Below are positions 56,593 through 64,000 of a stretch of 64,000 bases of DNA, piece after piece (positions within the stretch are counted from its first letter, which is position 1; every line of letters starts with the position of its first letter). The stretch comes from Zea mays (lineage: Eukaryota; Streptophyta; Magnoliopsida; Poales; Poaceae), in NCBI RefSeq assembly GCF_902167145.1, contig NC_050100.1:191883439-191947438 (forward strand). The letters run 5' to 3'. Position numbers and translations under genes: made by a program. Under the pieces are notes generated by a model. The model did no database searches, had not been told where the DNA came from, and saw only the letters and a list, made by a program, of their open reading frames with translations.

Positions 56593-56919
56593 CTGCAAAT
56601 GCCAATATAAATGCTGATCAGCTAATTCAGCGGTAATTATAGCTTATAGAAAATTGGGACATGTTGTTTACTTGCACTTTTTTGTCATATCAAAACCCGA
56701 CGAGAGGAGAGTGGCGGCGGTTAAGACATGTTGAAAAAATGTTACATTTTAACGTTGAACTGCATTACGGCAACTTCCATCTCCAAGCCGATGCACCAAC
56801 GAACTATTACAAATTCGAAACATGGAGGTAGAGTAAATTCTCCGAGAAAGTGGGACCGCCCAAAATACAAAACTTCTGCTAACACACTGACGAACACCAG
56901 CAGCCATTCCATCCAAAAC

Positions 56920-57130
56920 TGTTACGGTCGTCTGGGGCGGGGCGCGCCGGGGGCGGGAGAGGCAGACGCGGCGGTGGCCGGGGCGGGCTCGTCGGGGGCG
57001 GGGCGTGCCGGGGGCGGGCGCGGTCGGGGGCAGGAGAGGCGGCCGCGGCGGCGGCCGGGATGGGCTCGTCGGGGGCGGAGCCGGCCGGGCGTGCGAGAGA
57101 AGGGCGCGGGAGAGGCGGCCGGTCGGGCGT
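56920..57130. repeat. GC-rich low-complexity block in CACTA
   Basis: GGGGCGGG/GGCGGCCG-type sequence followed by a GAGA-rich tract (57125-57180). Open frames through it are compositional. Confidence 0.6.
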
Positions 57131-57836
57131 GAGACAGAGAGATGTTGAGAAAGGTGAGAGAAGAGAGAGAAGAGATAAGGTTGAGGGAGGTTAAAAATAA
57201 AAAAAACATAATTTCCTAGAGTAAAGCCGTAGGAAGTTACATAATTTCCTAGAGTTTGTACTTTGCCTCTAGGAAGTTAAGTAACTTCCTACAGCCGACC
57301 GTATGAAGTTAGATTTTCGTTTGACTGGTCAACAGCTGAAACCTAACTTCCTAGAGGAGGCCATAGGAAGTTAGATTTTCGTTTGACTGGTCAACAGCTA
57401 AAACCTAACTTCCTAGAGGAGGCTGTAGGAAGTTAACTGGACATCTAACTTCCTAGAGCCAGCCGTAGGAAGTTAGCCATTCGTTTGGCTGGTGAACAGA
57501 TGAAACCTAACTTCCTAGAGGAGGCCGTAGGAAGTTAAATAACTTCCTACGGTTTTTTAACTTCCGACAGCTTTTATAAAAAATCGTAGGAAGTTATGTT
57601 TATTTCCTAGAGCTACCAGTTGCCTCTCGGAAGTTATTTATTTCCTACGGTTTGTTATAAAAGCTGTAGGAAGTTAAAAAACCGTAGGAAGTGTATGATT
57701 TTGGTGTAGTGCAAGTTCTCATAGCAATGCTGCTTGGTGTAGAGGTTCAAAAATAAACAAACTAACAAAATAAAAGGGTAACTGGGAAGCCTATCAAGCT
57801 TGCAACTTCACACTATTGATGTTTGGAACCTAGGTT

Positions 57837-58576
57837 TTTCTTTCATGCATTGGGTGGTCTCCTTCTCGGCTATGACACTGACACAACCTCTGTAGCGACC
57901 ATCTCTCCATCTCTGTGCAAGTTCGACCATGATTTGTTTGTTTTTTTGCAAGTTTTTTTCTAGTCGGTATACAGTCTCGCTACCACCAGATGTATTCCTC
58001 TTCAGTCTCCTTATCTCAGTGGCACTGATTGGTTCAGCTTGTCATCTTTGCAACTAGGGCTTGTGGTAATCCGAAATTGTAATCTCCCGGTCTTGTTCGG
58101 TTATTCCAATTCTACGTGGATTGGAGTGTGTTCGAATGAATTGGTATAAATTTTGATTTGCTATAAATTTAAATTGACTTTATACCATCCAATTCACATA
58201 GATTAACAGTGAAACGAACAAGATAAGCTTTCACTAACTTCTCCTTTCACATATCAGTTATAAAGATGAAAATGAACTTCCTTTCTTTTTTTCAGGCCAG
58301 TGGTTCACTTTATGGTGCTCTTGGTGGCTCTCTTCTTGCATACCGCATTGCATATTTTATAGGTTAATTAAAAAGCTACACCTATTTAAATAATCCTTAT
58401 CATTTGTTTTGATAAGGATGTGAACGACAACTCTCATCTTTGGTGCAGGAAGGATAATATAATTGGTCACCGCGGTTGTATTGTAAATTTTTGGTGCTTT
58501 AGTCACTGGAGTTACCAATAATTCTGTACAACTAATCGGAGGTCGTGTCCTGTATGTGATCGATATTTGTCTGGTG
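57837..58576 (+). pseudogene. Sugar transporter (D-xylose/H+ symporter-like MFS) remnant
   Basis: Four exon pieces in order on the plus strand. About 57837-57910: FHALGGLLLGYDTDTTSVAT (first membrane helix with the LGGLLFGYD-type motif). 58014-58067: SGTDWFSLSSLQLGLV, then a GT donor. 58297-58361: ASGSLYGALGGSLLAYRIA after an AG acceptor. 58450-58576: GRII (where GRRRE-type sequence is expected), then FGALVTGVTNN and GGRVLYVID. The last exon has two in-frame stops. The family moves sugars with protons across membranes. The rest of the gene is absent between here and 59150. It is either an old host gene cut by transposons or a fragment carried by an unrecognised element. Confidence 0.75.
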
Positions 58577-59150
58577 AGTATATGCAGGTACATATGTTTT
58601 TTTCTTCTAAAATGGTCCAAGTAATTGTTATCAAACTAATCTAATTGGGGACTGAACATAGAAAACAATTTTATAGGGAGTATAGTCACCTAAGGTGATG
58701 ATCACCCATCCTAAAATAACATAAGAAATGACTTACAAAGAGCACTAGTAACTTAAATTTGTTAAGTCATTTCAGGGGTGGATGATCGCCTAAGGTGACG
58801 AATAACATTTATACCTCTAATCCTATAAACATTACCTCCCAAATAGGCCGTCAGAAAACACCCAAATCCAACATGACACGAAGCCACACGCAGCGCAACG
58901 CTCTCGGATAGTACCACCTCGCTAGCCGAAGGAGGATGGGTGGCCGAGTTACTTATAAAAAGGGGACAAGTCTTCTTTTCAACTCATACATTTTCGGCAT
59001 TTTATCTAAAAGGCCGTCATCTTCGTGATGTAGGCTGGGAACACTCTATCCCATTATCTAAAAAAATACATTTTCGGCATTTTATCTAAGATAAAGTACA
59101 ATATGTGCATTTAATATATGGTATGTGGACCATATGTCCACTCCATTACT
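58577..59150. other. Intergenic with a 115-bp inverted repeat
   Basis: An inverted repeat at 58685-58799 has arms built on GTCACCTAAGGTGAT and GAAATGACTTA, a MITE-like fold-back. A 24-bp direct repeat (ATACATTTTCGGCATTTTAT and 4 more bases) occurs at 58986 and 59066. No gene seen. Confidence 0.6.
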
Positions 59151-59238
59151 CCCTCCGTCCCAATATATAAGACGTAACTACCTCTGGTTCAAAGACCAAG
59201 AAATATATTTAACTCTCTCTATACCACTGCATCGATAT
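59151..59238. mobile_element. Stowaway MITE, left part, cut by Huck-like element
   Basis: TACTCCCTCCGTCCCAATAT is the Stowaway (Tc1/mariner) terminal repeat with its TA target. The element runs into the Huck-like LTR start at 59239, so its right end should lie beyond the Huck-like element, outside the window. Confidence 0.8.
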
Positions 59239-59745
59239 TGTCGGGGACCATAATTAGGGGTACCCTCAAGGCTCCTAATTCTCAGCTGGTAACCCCCATC
59301 AGCATAAAGCTGCAAAGGCCTGATGGGTGCGACTAAGTCAGGGATCAGTCCATTCGAGCGACTCGATCACGCATCGCCCGAGCCTAGCCTCGGACAAGGG
59401 CAGCCGACCCCGGAGGATTTCCGTCTCGCCCGAGGCCCCTCCAACGGCGAACATATTTCCGGCTCACCCGAGGCCCTGCCTTCGCTAAGAAGCAACCCTG
59501 ACCAAATCGCCGCACCAACCGACCAAATCGCAGGAGCATTTAATGCAAAGGTGGCCTGACGCCTTTATCCTGATGCGCGCCCCCCAGCCGGCAGAGCCGA
59601 AGTGACCGCCGTCACTTCGCCGCTCCACTGACCGACCTGACAGAAGGACAGCGCCGCCTGCGCCACTCCGACTGCGGTGCCACTTGACAGAGTGAGACTG
59701 ACAGGCAGTCAGGCCCTGCCGAAGGCACCATAGGAAGCTCCGCTT

Positions 59746-60190
59746 CGCCCGACCCAGGGCTCGGACTCGGGCTCAGCCCCGGAAGATGGCGAACTCCGCT
59801 CCGCCCGACCCAGGGCTCGGACTCGGGCTAAGTCCCGGAAGACGGCGAACTCCGCTCCGCCCGACCCAGGGCTCGGACTCGGGCTAAGTCCCGGAAGACG
59901 ACGAACTCTGCTCCGCCCGACCCAGGGCTCGGACTTGGGCTCGGCCCCAGAAGACGACGAACTCCGCTCCGCCCGACCCAGGGCTCGGACTCGGGCTCAG
60001 CCCCGGAAGACGGCGAACTCTGCTCTGCCCGACCCAGGGCTCGGACTTGGGCTCGACCCCAGAAGACGACGAACTCCGCTCCGCCCGACCCAGGGCTCGG
60101 ACTTGGGCTCAGCCCTAGAAGACGACGAACTCCGCCTCGCCCGACCCAGGGGCTCGGACTCGACCTCGGCCACGGAAGACAGACTCGACC
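59746..60190. repeat. 56-bp minisatellite in Huck-like LTR
   Basis: GACCCAGGGCTCGGACT recurs at 59751, 59807, 59863, 59919, 59975, 60031, 60087 and 60143: eight units, exactly 56 bp apart. The last unit has one extra G. Confidence 0.95.
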
Positions 60191-60606
60191 TCGGCTTCGG
60201 AGGAGCTTCCACATCGCCCAACCTAGGGCACAGACCAGCCACGTCAACAGGAGGCGCCATCATCACCCTACCCTGAGCTGACTCGGGCCGCAGGGAACAA
60301 GACCGGTGTCCCATCTGGCTCGCTCCACCAGAATAGGCAATGATGGCGCCCCACATACTCTGTGACGACGGCGGCTCTGAGCCCCCTTACGGAAGCAAGA
60401 GGACGTCAGCAAGGACTCAACCGCTCCGACAGCTGTCCCTCCGCCAGGCTCCATCGCTCCTCCGACGGCCACGACATCACACCAGCTGGGTGCCAAAATC
60501 TCTCCGGCTGCCACAACGGCATGTACTTAGGGCGCTAGCTCTCCTCCACTAGACACGTAGCACTCTGCTACACCCCCATTGTACACCTGGATCCTCTCCT
60601 TACGCC

Positions 60607-60613
60607 TATAAAA
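60607..60613 (+). promoter_or_regulatory. TATA box of Huck-like LTR
   Basis: TATAAAA in CGCCTATAAAAGGAAGG, about 300 bp before the LTR end. Confidence 0.7.
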
Positions 60614-60917
60614 GGAAGGACCAGGGCCCTCTTAGGGAGGGTTGGCCGCGCGGGGACGAGGACGAGACAGGCGCTCGCTTGGAGCTGCTCGCTCCCTCTC
60701 CCGCGTGGACGCTTGTAACCCCCTACTGCAAGCGCACCTGACCTGGGCGCGGGACGAACACGAAGGCTGCGGGATTCCCACCTTTCTCACGCCGGTCTCC
60801 GGCCGCCTCGCTCTCCCCCCTTCGCGCTCGCCCTCGCGCTCGACCCATCTGGGCTGGGGCACGCGGCGACATTCACTCGTCGGCCTAGGGACCCCCCGGT
60901 CTCGAAACGCCGACAGT

Positions 60918-60935
60918 TGGCGCGCCAGGTAGGGG
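60918..60935 (+). other. Primer binding site of Huck-like element
   Basis: TGGCGCGCCAGGTAGGGG, two bases after the LTR end. It begins TGG, complementary to a tRNA CCA end. The tRNA is not identified here. Confidence 0.75.
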
Positions 60936-61096
60936 CCTGCTGCGTGTTGACGAACAGCTTCCCGTCAAGCTCCAGATGGGCAGTCTCCAGCAACCTCTCC
61001 GATCCGGGACGGTGCTCCGTTTCGGGAGTCTTGAGTTCATGTCCCTCGACGGCAGCTACGACATGATATTCCTTCCACCGCCGCGCGACAACGACA

Positions 61097-62877
61097 ATGG
61101 CGGCCGACAGCCCGCCCGCCGGCGGCGGAATCGATGACGTCTTCCCCGCGTGGTGGAAGAACAACCTTCGAGTTCGTCCCGCCTTCTTCCCTACCGACGG
61201 AGGGGAAGGCAGGGCAACCAAGGCCAAGCAGGAGGCAGCGCCTCGTTGGCTGTCGAGCAAGTCGACAGCGCCGACACCCCAACGGGGGGCGCACCGGGTA
61301 TCGACTTCGCGCTTGAGACAAAGACGAGCGCCGTCTCCCCGCGACACGCCAATCCCGAGCAAGCGGACGACGCCAGCGCGCTTGCGAAAAGCTTGCTGGA
61401 CGTCACCCTCGTACCTGAGACGATGGTGCAGTCAGTCCCCGACGTGACTTTATCGCCGCTCGTCGACCAAGAGGTACCGACTGATTCCCATCCCACGTCA
61501 TTTGGATTCAGTCTCAACCCGCCTAGCGACCTCGCTTTGGCGGGCGCTCTTGTAGAGGCGAGTCCAAACCCTCTGGGGTTTCGCATGCGGTCGCCTTGGG
61601 ACCGGCTGACGGACGTCTTGACCTACGGGCCCTCTGGGTCCGAGGAAGACGACGGGCCCAGCATCTGCTGGGATTTCTCTGGACTTGGCTACCCCAGTGC
61701 CATGCGGGACTTCATGACCGCATGTGACTACTGCCTCTCCGACTGTTCTGACGGTAGCCGCAGCCTCGGCGACGAGGACTGCGGCCCAAGCCGCGAATGT
61801 TTCCATGTCGATCTAGGGGGTCCCTCCGAAGGCAATCATCTCGGCATGCCGGAGGACGGTGATCTCCCTAGGCCGGTGCTCCGCGTTGACATCCCACGGG
61901 AGCTAGCTGTGGTCCCCGTTCAGGCGGGGGGCCATGACCCACAGCTCGAGCAAATCCGCGGGGTGCAGGCCAGGCTCGACGAGGGAGCAGGAGCGCTTGA
62001 GCCGATCCGCCGGGACGTCGGGCAGGCATGGGCGGGCCAACCCCCGGCCAGAGAAATACGTCATCTGTCCCAGGGCTTCCAGCACCGCGCCGCCGACGAC
62101 GTCAGGGTCAGGCCGCCACCCGCATCTAGTGGGGTCGGCCAGAACCTGGCTGCAGCAGCGATGCTTCTCCGCGCGATGCCGGAGCCATCAACCACCGAGG
62201 GCCGGCGAATCCAAGGGGAGCTCAAGAATCTCCTGGAAGGCGCCGCGGTCCGACGGGCCGAGAGCTCTGCGTCCCGAAGGCAGGGGTACCCCTCGGAACC
62301 TCATGCCGCGACTTCCCGATTCATGCGGGAAGCCTCGGTCTACACCGGGCGCTCGCGCAACACCGCGCCTGCGGCCCCGGGTCGCCTCGACAACGAGCAC
62401 CATCACCGCGACCATCGGGCCCACCTCGACGAGAGGGTGCGCCGAGGCTACCACCCCAGGCGTGGGGGACGCTACGACAGCGGGGAGGATCGGAGTCCCT
62501 CGCCCGAAAGGACAAGCAGCCCCAGGGCCGCCCATCGGAAGATGCTCCCGAGGCGTCGACTCAGCGCGGCGCCAAGAAGAAAGGCAAGAAGAAGTCGCAA
62601 GCAAAACGCGACGCCACCGACGCGGACCTTGTCGCCGCTGCCGAGTATAAGAACCCTCGGAAACCCCCCGGAGGTGCCAACCTCTTCGACAAGATGCTCA
62701 AGGAGCCGTGCCCCTATCACCAGGGGCCCGTCAAGCACACCCTTGAGGAGTGCGTCATGCTTCGGTGCCACTTCCACAGGGCCGGGCCACCCGCGGAGGG
62801 TGGCAGGGCCCGCGACGACGACAAGAAGGAAGATCACCAAGCAGGAGAGTTCCCCGAGGTCCGCGACTGCTTCATGA
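61097..62877 (+). pseudogene. Huck-like gag with internal deletion
   Basis: An ATG at 61097 starts MAADSPPAGGGIDD; the frame then shifts near 61190 to the long frame that runs 61150-62877. Acidic and Arg-rich gag N-terminal sequence is visible to SPSPE near 62507. There it jumps to KDKQPQGRPSEDAPEA-type sequence in another frame, so the capsid core expected in Tat gags (WL..Y, ALQWL-type motifs) is missing. The knuckle-like CPYHQGPVKHTLEEC lies at about 62708-62755, in the downstream frame. Confidence 0.75.
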
Positions 62878-64000
62878 TCTACGGTGGGCAAGCGGCGAAT
62901 GCCTCGGCTCGGCACCGCAAGCAAGAGCGCCGAGAGGTCTGCTCGGTGAAGGTGGCAGCGCCAGTCTACCTATACTGGTCTGACAAGCCCATCACCTTCG
63001 ACCAAGCCGACCACCCCGACCACGTGCTGAACCCGGGGAAATACCCGCTCGTCGTCGACCCCATCATCGGCGACGTCAGGCTCACCAAGGTCCTTATGGA
63101 CGGAGGCAGCAGCCTCAACATCATCTACGCCGAGACCCTCGGGCCCCTGCGTGTCGATCTGTCCTCCGTCCGAGCAGGCGCTGCGCCCTTCCATGGGATC
63201 ATTCCCGGGAAGCGTGTCCAGCCCCTCGGACAACTCGACCTCCCCGTCTGCTTCGGAACACCCTCCAACTTCCGAAGGGAGACCCTGACATTCGAGGTGG
63301 TCGGGTTCCGAGGAACCTACCACGCGGTACTGGGAAGGCCATGCTACGTGAAGTTCATGGTCGTCCCCAACTACACCTACCTGAAGCTCAAGATGCCGGG
63401 CCCCAACGGGGTCATCACCGTCGGCCCCACGTACAAACACGCGTTCGAATGCGACGTGGAGTACGCCGAGGCCCTCGCCGAGTCCGAGGCCCTCATCGCC
63501 GACCTGGAAAGCCTCTCTAAGGAGGTGCCAGACGTGAAACGTCATGCCGGCAACTTCGAGCCAGTGGAGACGGTTAAGGCCGTCCCCCTCGACCCCAGCG
63601 GCGACGCCTCCAAGCAGATCCGGATCGGCTCCGGGCTTGATCCCAAATAGGAAGCAGTGCTCGTCGACTTTCTCCGCGCGAGCGCCGACGTCTTCGCGTG
63701 GAGTCCCTCGGACATGCCCGGCATACCGAGGGATGTCGCCGAGCACTCGCTGGACATTCGAGCCGGAGCCCGACCCGTCAAGCAGCCTCTGCGCCGATTC
63801 GACAAGGAGAAGCGCAGAGCCATAGGCGAGGAGATCCGCAAGCTAATGACGGCAGGGTTCATCAAAGAGGGTATCATCAAATCAGGATGAAAGAGTCCGA
63901 CCAGCTCACGACTTCTTTCATCACACCCTTCGGCATGTACTGCTATGACACCATGCCGTTCGGCTTGAGGAATGCGGGCGCGACGTACCAGCGGTGCATG
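62694..64000 (+). pseudogene. Huck-like gag end, protease and RT start
   Basis: Frame 62694-63650 carries the gag C-terminus and the aspartic protease (LMDGGSSLNIIYAETL near 63096), ending in TAG at 63648. The same frame goes on with EAVLVDFLRASADVFAW and RRFDKEKRRAIGEEI, the RT N-terminus. Near 63870 GFIKE is fused out of frame to YHQIRMKES-type sequence, so RT motif A with the first catalytic Asp is missing. The rest (FITPFGMYCYDTMPFGLRNA) leaves the window. Confidence 0.85.

Larger units (their letters stand above)
53645..57711. mobile_element. CACTA transposon carrying host gene fragments
   Basis: Perfect 14-bp terminal inverted repeats CACTACACCAAAAT at both ends, with a 3-bp TSD CAA (53642-53644 and 57712-57714). 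Subterminal regions (53645-54020 and 57205-57711) are packed with TAACTTCCTACGGC and its inverse, the binding-site-like repeats of CACTA elements. No transposase was recognised, so it is non-autonomous. The interior holds a SKP1-like fragment (plus strand), a Tourist MITE and four glutathione synthetase exons (minus strand). 4067 bp. Confidence 0.9.
59239..60915 (+). repeat. Huck-like 5' LTR
   Basis: 1677 bp, TGTCGGGGACC to AACGCCGACA. Contains the 56-bp minisatellite (59746-60190) and a TATA box TATAAAAG at 60607. The five bases before it are GATAT; the partner TSD is outside the window. Confidence 0.92.
59239..64000 (+). mobile_element. Huck-like Ty3/Gypsy (Tat lineage) element, 5' part
   Basis: 5' LTR, PBS, gag and the start of pol. 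It continues past the right edge. The LTR is homologous to the one at 1-852 but in the opposite orientation. Two internal deletions (near 62508 and 63870), a frameshift and a TAG (63648) make it non-autonomous. Confidence 0.9.

Noticed and set aside
56728..57132. 134-codon GC-rich open frame in CACTA
   Set aside because: Gly/Arg/Ala composition follows from the GC-rich block; no domain or splice context.
58905..58960. Second 5S-like segment (GGATGGGTGGCC)
   Set aside because: Only a short C-box-like match; A-box and spacing are absent, unlike the LTR copies.
59828..60356. Minus-strand open frames in the Huck-like LTR
   Set aside because: Repeat-driven frames in non-coding LTR sequence.
62970..63746. 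258-codon minus-strand open frame
   Set aside because: Shadow of the protease coding frame on the other strand in GC-rich DNA.

Overview
The window looks like an intergenic, transposon-packed stretch of a large grass nuclear genome, most likely maize (Zea mays) or a close relative. That call rests on families recognised from memory: Huck-like and Grande-like Ty3/Gypsy elements, a Sirevirus with CCGGACTGTCCGGTG palindromes in its LTRs, Tourist and Stowaway MITEs, and maize-type Helitron ends. No database was searched. Most borders were fixed by finding target-site duplications (TSDs) by eye.

Layout. 1-852: Huck-like LTR, minus strand. 1715-14077: degenerate Sirevirus (Ty1/Copia) with a 3.26 kb chromovirus solo LTR (3705-6965) inside gag. 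14838-16534: a two-exon UDP-glycosyltransferase gene on the minus strand, the only apparently intact protein-coding host gene. 17702-18533: Tourist-like MITE split by a hAT-like element. 19380-20047: solo LTR. 20273-20401: Tourist MITE. 22429-22589: U1 snRNA gene with a plant-type promoter.

22718-53459 is a four-deep nest. A minus-strand Helitron carrying a PP2C phosphatase fragment was hit by a Grande-like Gypsy element (TSD AATAG). That was hit by a non-autonomous, Tekay-like chromovirus with 3.3 kb LTRs (TSD GGGAT). One of its LTRs was hit by a 6.2 kb Copia element with an uninterrupted 1295-codon gag-pol ORF (TSD CTTGT). The Grande-like element also carries an antisense gene block: a TATA box, an acidic ORF, a PF04195-like ORF, and at least three GT-AG introns.

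53645-57711: a CACTA transposon (TSD CAA) that has captured a SKP1-like 3' fragment on one strand and four glutathione synthetase exons on the other. 57837-58576: four ordered exons of a decayed sugar transporter. 59151-59238: a Stowaway MITE cut by the 5' end of a Huck-like element that runs off the right edge (59239-64000) and has two internal gag-pol deletions.

Host functions that may still operate are the UGT and the U1 snRNA. Most of the rest is retroelement coding sequence in varied states of decay plus transduplicated host gene fragments. Many in-frame stops in the Gypsy elements are TAG where CAG is expected, which fits CHG-methylation-driven decay.
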